The notes below the pieces were generated by a model that was given only the letters and a program-made list of their open reading frames with translations, was not told where the DNA came from and did not search any database. A stretch of 64,000 nt of DNA from Deroplatys truncata (Eukaryota > Arthropoda > Insecta > Mantodea > Mantidae), in assembly GCA_030765065.1 (NCBI GenBank), contig CM060985.1:173250096-173314095 (forward strand), read 5' to 3'. This document shows, piece after piece, positions 53,854-64,000 of the stretch (position 1 is the first letter of the stretch; each line of letters starts with the position of its first letter). The position numbers and the translations under genes are program-made.

Positions 53854-55424
53854 GGAGTAAGGTATAAGTCGAAGGACGTGGCACCATCGGTTGTTATTAA
53901 ATGCCCAGTTTAAGAGGAACAAAGTGCCCCAGGAACAGGGTTCTATGAGGCCACTCATTTCATTATAATCATCATCAAGGTCTCTGTAACAAAGGGCTCC
54001 TGTAGTAGAGTTAGTGATTTAAGACGTTCTCTTACGAAAATTCCGATAGGAGATTTGCACAGGAAGCATAACCAGTTATAAAATGGGAGGCTGTGTCATG
54101 GGCTATTAAACTCTTTCCGGTATTGGACGGTTCAACAATGAAGAGACAGTTGATCTTTGGTTTCTTACAGTTAAGTGTCTTCTCAAGGTCTCTAACAAAA
54201 TGATGTGAACAGTATTATTTCTAATAAAAAGCCTGTCAGTTGTTTCTCTGCTGTAGTCAACTGCACAATCAAGTAAGCGGCCAAATCCATCATCTGTTTG
54301 ACCTAAGGTGATAGATATATCAGTCTTTATTTGATTTACCAAGAAACGATGTGCTGAGATCACTTTGTCACCCTTCTGAAGTAAACAACTCGCCTTAGAG
54401 GACGTCGCTTTGTTTTCAACTGGTCCATATAAACATCCTGAACCTTTTATAGTTCAACAACTCGGAAGAAACCCTTATGAACGGTAACTCAGCTGTTCAT
54501 GTACTCCCCCTCTCTAACCGCCTCGGACGGGTATACCTCTGAGTCGCTGCTTAAGCACCGCAAGCCATAATTTCGCCTAACCCGTGTTTTATTTTATTGT
54601 TACAAAATCGCGTATCACCCACGGTTGTAACTATCCAACTGTAGAGGCAGGACTAAAGACACGAGCACTGCAACAAAAATGCTGTATTTGTAGGTTGCTG
54701 TGACAGGCCACGCAAAGTCCGGGTGTGAAAACAAGTGTTTGCACATAACTAGCGATAGCATTTCACACATGCGGTATTATCATTGGATTCTTCCAAAAGT
54801 TAATTCACCCTTTTTAGGGTATTTCATAGCTTCCATTCCCCCATCTATCTCTTCAAGGAAAAAAGTTCCTCACGGATTGATTTTCAGAATACAAATTATT
54901 TCAACTGAAGTTTTACAAAGAAAACTAGCGGCTTTAATTTTTTTATAGGGAGACCAATCACATATCATCTCAAAACTGTGCTCTTTAACATATCTCTTAT
55001 AAAACTGGAATAAGGATTTTAGTTTTTGGGTTATCACGATGTAAACAGGTATTAATTTTTTCTACACTATAAAATTGCTGTGTTCACAACAGCGACGTGA
55101 CACTTGCTTCCCGCGTATCACCACACACTTTGTAAGACACCTCATTAGATAAATCAGAAGCTAAAGGCAAAAAACAAGTAGAATGGGGCGATTTATCCCT
55201 CCTGAATGCACGTGCAGTTCGTAGACGAGGGATTTTACTAAGTTGTTATACTATAGTTGGCAATACGACCGTGGCATATCACCCTTCCTGGCAGAGTCTG
55301 GTTGTATTCGACTGTTTCATCAAAACAGGCCTGTGCTGTAATACGGTTTCTTTGGACAAATACAATCATCGTGAGACTACTGTACTGTAGGGGAACATCA
55401 TGAATGATGTTCGACGTTAGTGTC
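53854..55424. other. Unassigned interval
   Basis: 1.5 kb without a recognised repeat. A minus-strand 85-codon frame (54106-54363) includes QTDDGFGRLLDCAVDYSRET, which I cannot assign to a family. A relic of an unidentified element is possible. Confidence 0.35.
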
Positions 55425-56216
55425 GTCAATTTCAAGATGGACACGCTAACATCCATGATGAATGAAGTGGGCGAGCGTCTGTTATGAACGACGAACTTGT
55501 TGCACACGTGAATGATGTAGTCAGAACTCCATGAACGTTTTACCCAAATCAGAAAGACAGTTCTGTGTGAAGTAGTGACAAAGATTAGGATATCACTAGT
55601 TTTGTTTTCGGTCGGTGCCGAACATTCTGTCTGAAGCCCAAAAAGCCATTAGGATGGGAACAGCACTGACATTTTTCTTCAGTGCCACGAGAGTGAAGAT
55701 GAAAACGTTCTTCGCCAGATTGTCACGGGAGATAAGATGTAGGCACGGTACGTGAACTCAATGACATGGGTCACACTTATTCCTCTACGAAACCACAAAA
55801 ATGCCTCGAAACATTTTCAGCAAAGCTACTCGTGGCAAGCAAGGTCTATTGTTTATGGAGTTTATGAAACGAGACACAACAGTAACTCTTGACGTCTACT
55901 GTTACACACTAACAATTCAGAACAAAATGTTGAGTTGTTGGATTGTTTTCTTGCACATACTGCTTCACGCACTCAAAATCTCGTGCAACAGTTCAGGAGG
56001 GAGGCTTTTGATCATCCAGCGTATAGCCCTGTCTTGGCTCCAAGTAACCATCACCTGTTCCTGAACATGAAGAAATGGCTTGGGCCACGTCGGTTTGAAA
56101 CGGTCATAGGGTGGCTACAATCGCAGGCAACGAAGTTCTATGCAGAGGCAGTTTCAACGCTTATGAAGCGGTTCCACAAATGCCTGAATGTACATCGAAA
56201 TTATGTTGAAAAATAA
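55425..56216 (+). pseudogene. mariner-like transposase relic
   Basis: Pieces in several frames follow the order of a common insect mariner transposase: ASVMNDELVAHVNDVVRTP near 55480, a decayed first-catalytic region (DCHGR, where related proteins have IVTGDE) near 55720, KPQKCLETFSAKLL near 55800, a second-catalytic region lost by indels near 55930, and an open C-terminus at 55935-56216 with QQFRREAFDHPAYSPVLAP and MKKWLG. In the third catalytic motif the aspartate is replaced (APSNHHLF instead of APSDFHLF). It ends HKCLNVHRNYVEK with a stop at 56214-56216. Stops and frameshifts are numerous. Confidence 0.85.
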
Positions 56217-56366
56217 TTAAACGGTGTAATCAAAGTTCAAAAAATAAAGTAATATTCCTTTAGAAATTAACGGCACTTACTTTACGAATTGCCCTAGTAT
56301 TCAACCTATCGAAATGTTAATAATAGAACTTGTAAGAGACTTTGTGTTTATGAGCATTTATTAGGT

Positions 56367-57364
56367 TGAAGAAGGTGTTTTGTTATTTAATTAACCCACG
56401 CTTAGGCGCCAATTTGAAGATGGTGTTTTGTTACGTTATTTTGCACCACGCTTTGGGCGTCAATTTGAAGGAGTTGTATTATATTTCAACTGTTGGGGAG
56501 CCGAACTTGTAGTAGTTGCAACCGCACGTATGGTAAACAGTTTCCGGTAGCCTTCGCCTCAAATGTACTTTCAGGTGGCTTTTGCCCCAAGTTTTAAAAA
56601 AATATTAACTTTGTAATTTAACTGTTTCTTTAAATATTATATATTTATGTTTGCCTCGGCTGCGTCAGTATTTTGGTTAGATACATGGATGTCTTGGCAG
56701 GGTTGTAGTACGACTAAGAATGTAGGCTTACAGAGATTATAATTTTACTTCACTCCTTTTATTAATACTTGATACGATTTAAATAACATTTCACTGATAT
56801 AGAGAGCTGTGAGATTCTGTAATTAATTACTTGCACTTTTAACACGTAAACTATTTTCGTCTCACACAAATACGTATTAAATTTCTTGAGGACACTTTTT
56901 GCGTCTGGTTGCAATCACTGTCTGCAGGCAACTGACTTCTGAATTTGTAAATGTTTCTCCTTTTCAGTTTCTGATTGGCTAATCCTAATCCAATGTAATA
57001 CCTTCATTTAACTAAAGCTTTTTCTGGTTGTTGATTGGCTATTTTATAAACTGTGACTAAAATTACATTATTGCTTCCAAGAATCACAAGTAACATTTAA
57101 ACATTCTTACTCATTATTGACTCAAGGTTATCTCACTGTTGGCAATTTTTTGACCTATTTCTCACAGCTCCTACATTATTAAATTACGTAATACATTCAC
57201 ATAACATTATTACACATGGATACAATAATATAAGCATATGCAATAACTGTTACATACATTTTACAAATTATTATATATACATATTGCTTCAAGGCGGGCT
57301 GTTATTGAATTTACATATTATATAATTAGACTGAAATTTTTTAAGTGTTAAAAATACTGCCTCA
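56367..57364 (-). mobile_element. Solo LTR, copy 3
   Basis: On the plus strand it runs TGAAGAAGGTGTTTTG to ATACTGCCTCA, 998 bp. Target-site duplication AGGT at 56363-56366 and 57365-57368. Near its 3' end (LTR orientation) a motif CAAATTGACGCCCAAAGCG is partly tandemly duplicated (56400-56490), accounting for its extra length over copies 1 and 2. Confidence 0.88.
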
Positions 57365-57368
57365 AGGT

Positions 57369-57616
57369 AACATTAAAGAAACAATAAGTGAGATACTTAG
57401 GATTTTTTATGTCGTGATCCATTACAACACCATTGAAAGTAGTTAAGGCATGATACTTTAAGTGCTACCTAACCTATGCTATACTCGTTTACTAGATTTC
57501 ATAGCAAATGGTTAACTATTCCTGAGTGGAACGGCACTTATCACTTGTAGATATATACATTTTAGAAATGCTATTTTTGTTTCTGAGTAGGCCAAATGAA
57601 AGTAGAAAGATACCAG
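57369..57616. other. Unassigned spacer
   Basis: No recognised feature. Confidence 0.3.
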
Positions 57617-57675
57617 AAAAATCTGATATGTTAAATTCACATCACTTTCACCACCCTTTACCGTTTATTAGTGAA
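57617..57675 (+). mobile_element. LR left-end fragment, subfamily B
   Basis: TCTGATATGTTAAATTCACA through CCCTTTACCGTTTATTAGTG, then lost. Confidence 0.65.
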
Positions 57676-58042
57676 TGAATGAGCTAGTGTATTTATTTAC
57701 ACAACGGTATACATAGATTTCTATCATTCGCACGGGTCCACTGACCGTACGTGCTGTTATAATACACAGAATAATAAGCAAGGTTAAGAGTAATAAAAAC
57801 GACAACAAATAGAAGGAAACGAGAAAAAATACCACTATAAGAAGACACCACTGCACCAAAAAAAAAGGAAAATCTATTAAAATATAGCATCTTAAATATA
57901 AACAACCTGCAAAACAGCGGTAAGTCTATTCCGATGCATTATTATACCAAACAAACAACTTTGAGAGGATATATACAACACATAACAATAAGTGAACAAA
58001 TACAAAAATTAAAACGCCAACGATTGGCTGATTCCTGCACCA
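57676..58042. other. Unassigned interval
   Basis: No recognised gene; hydrophobic minus-strand frames (57668-57905) arise from AT-rich sequence. Confidence 0.35.
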
Positions 58043-58051
58043 TTTCCCTAC

Positions 58052-58236
58052 AAAAAATTAAATTGAGTTTTATTTATAGACGCTCTTTAACTGCTGTGGT
58101 CCTTAGCGGCCCATCGGGACCACCGCCTTTACTTCCCTTCCAAGGAAGCCATGCTAAGGATTTTTACGCCCGAAAAAAAAAATCCATCGCCGTCCGCCGG
58201 GTTTGAACCTGCGACCTCGGGAACTGGAGGCTACCG
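58052..58236 (-). mobile_element. S1 SINE, internally deleted, 5' truncated
   Basis: Reverse S1: tail GAGTTTTATTTATAGACGCT, then a jump from CCTTAGCGGCCCATC to GGGACCACCGCCTTTACTTC (loss of about 75 bp), then body and inverted B-box GGGTTTGAACCTGCG near 58198. Ends at GGCTACCG. Direct repeats TTTCCCTAC at 58043-58051 and 58237-58245 flank it. The A-box part of the head is missing. Confidence 0.82.
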
Positions 58237-58262
58237 TTTCCCTACTATCAGCCTTCTCAGAT

Positions 58263-59025
58263 CTCCGCTATCTTGCCTTAAGTAGAAGTTTACGTAGCCC
58301 CGCCATGTGTTCCCTGCCTACCAGTAGCGTCCAACATGCCCTTAACTCTCTATTGAGGTGGTAAAGGATCGCGGTAAATATTTTTCCACCCCTACATCTT
58401 GCTAAGATATGCACCCATGACTCTTCCTCCTCGCAAATTCTCCTAGCACTTTCCTCAGTAATTGTTATCATCCCACATGCTCCCAATCTAAGCCACACGA
58501 TGTCTAATGCGTTTGGTGCCCGTTTTGATGTATTGATCCACACTCCACTCAGATTTTAGCCCTGACTGTATCTCTAACGAAGCCGCCTCCGTGCATTGCG
58601 CAATTGTTTGTTGCCTGTCAATATCACACAAGCGTTACTTAATTTTTCTCCATGCACTCCGCCTATTTACCTGACCTGCCATCCAAATATTGCCTGTTCC
58701 TGTGGTTTCCAAACCCCTCTTTAATGCTGATGCCCGTGTCGAATTTCCTTCCATTCTCAACTGTTCACGGTAGCAGGCCGCCCTAATTAAAGATTGGTCT
58801 CCGAGAACGATTTATATCCAGTATTTAACTTTTCTGATTTTCACTATATCGTCTCACTATGATCTCCAAATTCCCTCATAACTCCGCAATTGGCCGTACC
58901 CCTCCCTTCCCCAGAATTCCTTTAAAAATCCGGTCTTCACTTGTTCCAAATTCCCTGTTTGTTCCCACCCCCATATTCCTGCTCCATATGTCATGGTGGA
59001 GTTAACTGTTGCTTCGTACAGGGTC
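58263..59025 (-). pseudogene. LINE relic: reverse-transcriptase end and zinc-binding segment
   Basis: In minus-strand order from about 59020: LYEATVNSTMTYGAGIWGWE in one frame, then an LEQVKTGFLKEFWG-like block, matching the thumb/connection region after reverse transcriptase in arthropod LINEs. Next, in the frame 58268-58543, DIVWLRLGACGMITITEESA and RRICEEEESWVHILARCRGG, with a partial Cys/His motif (C-E-x5-W-V-H-I-L-A-x-C). Frames are broken between the two. Similar in type to 30840-31135; whether it is the same family cannot be settled by eye. Confidence 0.65.
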
Positions 59026-59331
59026 TACGTATATTAGTGGGTATACAAAGTATTCTTACTAAAGTTAATTTTTCTATCTACCACATTTTAATCCAAATAA
59101 ACCTTTACAGAAACAGCTACATTACACATTTCGTTATAGAGAACAGCGATAGTCAACTGTTTAACAACTGGACGCTATATGTTGGCCTTAAAATTCCATA
59201 CTGTTTCCATGACATCCCAAGAAACAATTGAAAGCTGACAAACTTTGAGACAATTACAAAGTATTGGGCAATTCGAACTATTAATAATTGATATCTCAGA
59301 AATGGCTTAAGCCACAAAAAAAGTTCTTAAA

Positions 59332-59648
59332 CGGATTACCCTCTTTTTGGACTTACACGCCTATGGACTTGAGTCAGTAGCCTGTCGAGGAGCAAGCAAA
59401 CTCTGGATCATAGCAATATCCAGGATGAGTGATCAGCCCAATGTCTGGTAGGCGGTGAAGAACAAGGAAATGAAATGTAGTGAATAAAGGGTTGATAGGA
59501 AAATTTGTGCATCAAATTATCCAACCGAGCATTCGCCTAGCGACCGAGGTAAACCGCGAAAAAAAATCCCTTCGGTGAAATTGGTCGGCCCGGGACCTGC
59601 CGAATGCGGGCCACAAACATTACCGCCTGTGCTATCCCGCTCGGTACA
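59332..59648 (-). mobile_element. tRNA-derived SINE (family S3) nested in LR copy
   Basis: Body AGCATTCGCCTAGCGACCGA and the inverted tRNA-like head at about 59590-59646 (CGGGACCTGCCGAATGCGGG...CCGCTCGG). Flanked by similar ACAAA(A/G)A(A/G)AGTT words, probably the decayed target-site duplication; LR sequence resumes at AGTTATTTGAAATACATTGT. Confidence 0.65.
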
Positions 59649-60030
59649 AAGAGAGTTATTTGAAATACATTGTGTGTTATAAAGAGGTTTACGTTTGTGT
59701 CTGTCGCTTAACGTTTACCAGTTATACAAATTTCCTTCCGAATAAACAGGACTTCACAGGCTAAAATATCCCTTTTATTTGTGATGCAAATCTCTTTAAG
59801 GTACAGTATTTTAGTCAAAATTCCTGAGACATGTTTCGAGAAAATAAAAAATTCCGAAAAATGTTCCCTGCAAAGTGTAGTTTGGGGTTGGAGGGGGGCT
59901 TTTGTTGAAAAATTTCGTGTCTCATCTTAAGAAGATGCTGATCTTAAATACTGAGTTTGGTATTTATTTATAGAAAATTTCATTTTGTTTTGTTGTTCAC
60001 ATACACAGACGAACCTTTTTCTAAAATATT

Positions 60031-60857
60031 TTTTACTTTCTGTACTACGTATAGTAAATAGGGGAAGTATTGTATTCCACCCAAAAATTCGATACCGAGA
60101 TTTCACCGGAAATATATGTTTTGAGACCCCCTGAATCCAAAAAAAGCATTTTTGGAAACATATCCGTGTGTGTGTGTCTGTGAACAGCATAACTCAGAAA
60201 CGAACAGTCGGATAAACACCAAACTTGGTATTTAGGTTCAGTATCTTCCAGAGATGCGACACGAAGGTTTTCAAGAAAATTCCCCCACCCCAGATTACCC
60301 TTTACATGGAAAATTTTTGGAAAATTTTAATTTTCTCAAAAATGGCTCTAACGATTTTGATTAAAATATCATATGTTTAAGATATTTTCATGACAAATAA
60401 AATGTATATCTCGAATTTTCTGGGAATGTCTCCAAAAGTGTTCTTCATTGTGAACGACTTTTGCATAACTGGTAAACCATAAATGTAGATCGCGTTAAAA
60501 TACACGATTTATGTCATATACATTTTTTTTTTTTTTTTTTTTTATTGAGTGAACCGTTTTCGAGATATTGCTTGTTATTCCCTTAAATTTTCCAATACTT
60601 TTACTTTTTCTCAAATGGAAATTCGTTATTCATTTTGTTTATGTCCTCGACATACAAAGAGAATGGAATACTTCACATAGCAACCAGCTCTTAAAACATT
60701 TGACTATCGCTTAAAGCCTACCATATTCCTCTTGCATCTACAAGAAAATTAGCAATAAGATTAACATCTAGATTAACATGAAGCATATGGAGAATAAGCG
60801 TTTGTAAAAATAGATTGTACAAGAGTAGAGAAAGTCATGTGAGTGTAACACATCAGA
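60031..60857 (-). mobile_element. LR family element, subfamily A, complete, nested in a B copy
   Basis: R end TTTTACTTTCTGTACTACGT at 60031; L end GTGTAACACATCAGA at 60857. A short GT run at about 60165-60178. A T-run of about 22 at 60527-60544 marks the region where other copies have a few T. Confidence 0.9.
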
Positions 60858-60974
60858 TTTTTTCATTTAGGGGTTTCAAAAACCTTATTTCCGGTGAAAT
60901 CTCGATGTCGACTTTATGGGTAAAATGCAATATCTACCTTCTCTACCTATTATGTACATGGTAGAGAAGGTAAA

Positions 60975-61899
60975 AATGTCTATTGTACTTTTGTTTGTTA
61001 TATATAATATTGAAATTAATAAACTACGTACACATTTAGGTGAAAAACAAGTGTTCCACTTCGCTAAATCGCACTAGTGTTTTCTTCTGCCGTAAATAAT
61101 AATGTTTTGTGAGTCACAGTTGAAGCCCCTAGACTTACTACGCAAGCAGTAAATGAGATCGTCAGAGCCGCGTCGGGCACAACCAGGAAACAACAGAACA
61201 AAAAGCAAACACGCCTTACACATGCCTCTTCCAAGCTTAATAAAAACGGCGTCCAACAAACCGTGCACTAAATTTAGCTGCGAAGAACGGAGCCGCAATG
61301 AAACAAGTAAAACACGATAGCGCCCTCTAAAGCCTTTCTTTATATCTTAGGGCATTCTGTGCTGCACTGGTTTCAAAGAGCTGTCTGTAAAGCAATCGAT
61401 ACGATGTTCATTTGAAATAAATGGTTGGCGCTTTCTACCACTGATGAGGCATGTTCAGTTTTAGCCATTTCCAGACAAAAGCACAGTGTTGTAAAGCATG
61501 GCTCTAAAAATACTACTACCAGGTGGATTAAAATAAATGACGTCCGTTGAATGAGCTTTGGTCATTAATTTGTACCATTCAACTTGGAACACAGATGAGC
61601 TCGTGTAACTGGCGAGTTGGGTATACCAGAGTTTGAACGCTGTCCCGCACTCGTCCGCGTTTTTAAAATACCGTTTTAATATTTTGCCGCTGCAGTCGCT
61701 ATTTTGAGCATGCCCGATCACTTCCTCCATTAATTAGGAAGCCAGACGCAGCTGTGAACGATCGTCACTTTGTGCCTTCCTCTTGTTAGAGCGTTTCGAA
61801 GGGTTCAAAAACAGTCAACGACCCGCCGACTTTGACGACAGATCAGTGATTTGTTGTAATTGGAGAAATATTAGGCAGCAAACATTGATCGTCAATTGT
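60975..61899. other. Unassigned interval
   Basis: No recognised gene. Minus-strand frames at 61074-61298 and 61461-61730 (89 codons, with YFKNADECGTAFKLWYTQLA) show no family I can name. Confidence 0.35.
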
Positions 61900-62591
61900 G
61901 AGAGGTTTATGGGGAAACAATAATAAGTGATTGAATGGTGAGGAAGTGGGTTACACAGTTTAACGAAGATGGTGAAATGATGAGCTGCGGATCCGTTTGT
62001 GATCAGCACACACACGTCACCATATCGGTGTCGTCTTCGTATTTTGTAGAAGTTTCTACATTGCACAGCACGCTTAGATCTGCTCAAAGATCTTACTGAT
62101 GAGCACAAGTACAAGCGATCTCCCCTGCACTCACTTTTCCCCGTGAAGAAGAAATTCAAACATTCGCAACATCATGTGCACGGTTTTCTGGGACACACAA
62201 GGTGTTTTGCTGGTTGAATTCTTGCCCAGGATTGCGACAATCAACAATGACGTCTATTGTGAGATACTACAGAACAAAAGGCGTGGAATTGTTTGGTTCA
62301 TGACAATGCCCGGCCACGCACAACCAAACTCAAAATCTGGTCACATCATTTAGTTGAAAACAATGCGACCACCCTCCCTACAGTCCGGATTTGGCATCAA
62401 GCGAGTTTCATCTATATCTTCATCTGAAGAAATTCCTTGGTGGAAAACATTTCAGCGAGGATGATGATGTGAAACAAGAAGTGCAGATTGGGCTTTCATC
62501 ACAGGCGACATCATTCTTTGACGAATGCATACAAAAATTGGTGTCCCATTGCAAGTGCCTGAATAACGGCGGTGACTATATGGGGAAGTAG
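61900..62591 (+). pseudogene. mariner-like transposase relic
   Basis: RKWVTQFNEDGEMM near 61940 (helix-turn-helix end), then DLLKDLTDEHKYKR near 62085, then MCTVFWDTQGVLLVEFLPR near 62172, TINNDVYCEILQ near 62245, a frame-shifted HDNARPRTT-like second-catalytic region near 62303, and the open C-terminus 62391-62591. There the third catalytic aspartate is glutamate (SSEFHLYLHLKKFLG). It ends CKCLNNGGDYMGK. A roughly 60-residue part including the first catalytic motif is missing. Same broad family as 55425-56216 but a different copy. Confidence 0.85.
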
Positions 62592-62640
62592 TGTAAGCTA
62601 ATGAATGATAAACTATTTGGAAAATAGTGTTCCGCTATTA

Positions 62641-63496
62641 TTTTACTTTCTCTACTACGTATAGTAAGTAGTGGAAGTATTGTATTCCACCCAAAAATTC
62701 GATACCGAGATTTCACCGGAAATATATGTTTTGAGACCCCCTGAATAAAAAAAAACATTTTTGGAAACATGTCCGTGTGTGTGTGTGTGTCTGTCTGTCT
62801 GTCTGTCTGTCTGTGAACGCATAACTCGGAAACGAACAGTCGGATAAACACCAAACTTGGTATTTAGGTTCACTATCTTCCAGAGATGCGACACGAAGGT
62901 TTTCAAGAAAATCCCCCACCCCAGATTACCCTTTACATGGAACATTTTTCGAAGATTTTAATTTTCTCAAAAATGGCTCTTAACGATTTTGATTAAAATA
63001 TCAAATGTTTATGATATTTTCATGACAAATGAAATGTATATCTCGGATTTTCTGGGAATCTGTCCAAAAGTATTCTTCATTGTGAACGACTTTTGCATAA
63101 CTGGGAAACCATAAGAGATAGACAAAATTTTACTACGGAAAAAAGTAGATCGCGTTAAAATACACAATTTATGTCATACAATTTTTGTTGTTGGGTGAAC
63201 CATTTTCGAGATATTGATTGTTATTCTCTTAAATTTTCCAATACGTATACTTTTTCTCAAATTCGTTATTCATTTTTTTATGTCCTGGACATACAAAGAG
63301 AATGGAATGCGCCACATAGCAACCAGCTCTTAAAACATTTGACTATCGCTTAAAACCTACCATATTCCCCTTGCATCTACAAGAAAATTAGCAATAAGAT
63401 TAACATCTAGATTAACATGAAGCATATGGAGAATAAGCGTTTGTAAAAATAGTTTGTACAAGAACAGAGAAAGTCATGTGAGTGTAACACATCAGA
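62641..63496 (-). mobile_element. LR family element, subfamily A, complete
   Basis: Reverse copy from TTTTACTTTCTCTACTACGT to GTGTAACACATCAGA. The microsatellite is compound, (GT)n followed by five GTCT/TCTG units near 62776-62812. It inserted just downstream of the mariner relic. Confidence 0.92.
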
Positions 63497-63762
63497 TTTT
63501 TTTTTAAATATATCGGTATTTTAAAACCACAACACGTATTATTTGCTGTTGAAATGCACAGTGTGACCAGAAGGAAAAGCTCAGCTGTTTGTCACACTGG
63601 CGTTGTTGTTGCCGCATCGTAAGTTGGCGTGATATTCCGGTATGGAGTCGAGCGATACAAGTGAAAGTGTTTTCTTAAAATTAAATGGAGTTATCACATC
63701 ATAAAACCGGAAGAAGCTATGCATAGAAGCGCTTTGGGATTTTTGTCGAGAAATGAATAACA

Positions 63763-63828
<66 letters not shown>

Positions 63829-64000
63829 CGTTTTAACAATGAGCGTTGAAGTCTTATTAGATTTACTTTTAAGCAAACTCACTGAGGTTTTATACTTTTT
63901 TGAAATTTGATAGCTGTTCTTAAGTGTCCTTAGTTTTGCATTAGAGATTTTTGTCATTGCTATATTTTCAGTTTTATGACCAAGCATCTTCTGCAAAGAT
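63497..64000. other. Unassigned right edge with microsatellite
   Basis: Apart from the (AAT)n run at about 63765-63826 nothing is recognised; the frames here are low-complexity. Confidence 0.4.
63765..63826 (+). repeat. (AAT)n microsatellite
   Basis: About 20 ATA/AAT units. The minus-strand frame across it reads poly-Leu and is an artefact. Confidence 0.97.

Larger units (their letters stand above)
59028..60974 (+). mobile_element. LR family element, subfamily B, with two nested insertions
   Basis: Begins inside L (TATTAGTGGGTATACAAAGT), continues to about 60030 and resumes at 60858-60974 with the R end CTATTATGTACATGGTAGAG. The S3 SINE (59332-59648) and the reverse A copy (60031-60857) interrupt it. 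The A copy lies in the T-rich stretch that precedes ATTCAGGGG in intact copies. Confidence 0.85.

Noticed and set aside
57668-57905. Hydrophobic frame as a membrane protein
   Set aside because: AT-rich sequence gives Leu/Ile/Phe-rich translations; two frames overlap and neither has context.
1-64000. Bacterial-type features (operons, ribosome binding sites, riboswitches, rho-independent terminators, phage or toxin-antitoxin genes)
   Set aside because: All recognisable content is eukaryotic (insect-type) repeats; none of these was seen.

Overview
This window reads as intergenic or heterochromatin-like DNA from an arthropod, most probably an insect with a large, transposon-rich genome. The evidence is AT-rich sequence, several Tc1/mariner transposase relics of insect type, a piggyBac relic with TTAA target sites, tRNA-derived SINEs, LINE fragments and solo LTRs. 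I found no host protein-coding gene, rRNA, functional tRNA, CRISPR array or bacterial-type operon. The exact species cannot be told from the sequence; a cockroach, termite, stick-insect or orthopteran-like genome is a guess.

The dominant component is one dispersed family, called here the 'LR family', with at least 25 full or partial copies on both strands. A full copy is about 0.8-0.95 kb: a left module (L, about 230 bp, starting TCTGATGTGTTACACTCACA) and a right module (R, about 640 bp, ending in a short hairpin, GTAGAGAAAGTA and an A-run). The two ends carry an inverted 12-mer, ACTTTCTCTACT / AGTAGAGAAAGT, set slightly inside the ends, and R holds a (CA)n microsatellite. This layout resembles the non-autonomous Helitron-like (Helentron-associated, HINE/DINE-1-type) elements; that assignment is inference. 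A young subfamily (A) and an older, diverged one (B) are present, and A copies sit inside B copies. At 33629-37364 the modules form a tandem array in the order L-L-L-R-R-L-L-R-R.

Layout: 0.46-1.75 kb, a nearly intact mariner; 3.4-5.2 kb, a SINE, a broken Tc1/mariner-type transposase and an 82-bp tandem repeat; 5.7-10 kb, LR copies with SINEs; 10.6-11.6 kb, a mariner relic; 11.9-14.2 kb, LR copies and a nested SINE; 14.2-15.1 kb, a deleted DNA transposon with long inverted repeats; 15.2-16.1 kb, a solo LTR; 17-19 kb, nested LR copies and a SINE; 19.1-20.3 kb, a LINE 3' relic; 22-26.8 kb, LR copies split by a piggyBac element; 27-32 kb, LR copies, SINEs and a LINE relic; 32.7-33.5 kb, a solo LTR; 33.6-39.6 kb, the LR array, a small TIR element and a SINE; 40.1-43.1 kb, a three-level nest (LR > Tc1/mariner-type > SINE) followed by a complete LR copy; 44.6-50.5 kb, a very large 36-bp minisatellite (about 160 units, two subarrays); 50.5-64 kb, older LR copies, two solo LTRs, two mariner relics, SINEs and a LINE relic.

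The strongest unexplained structures are the modular LR array, the 36-bp minisatellite (open in several frames on both strands but varying in a way that does not look coding), and the nesting with visible target-site duplications, which gives a relative insertion chronology.
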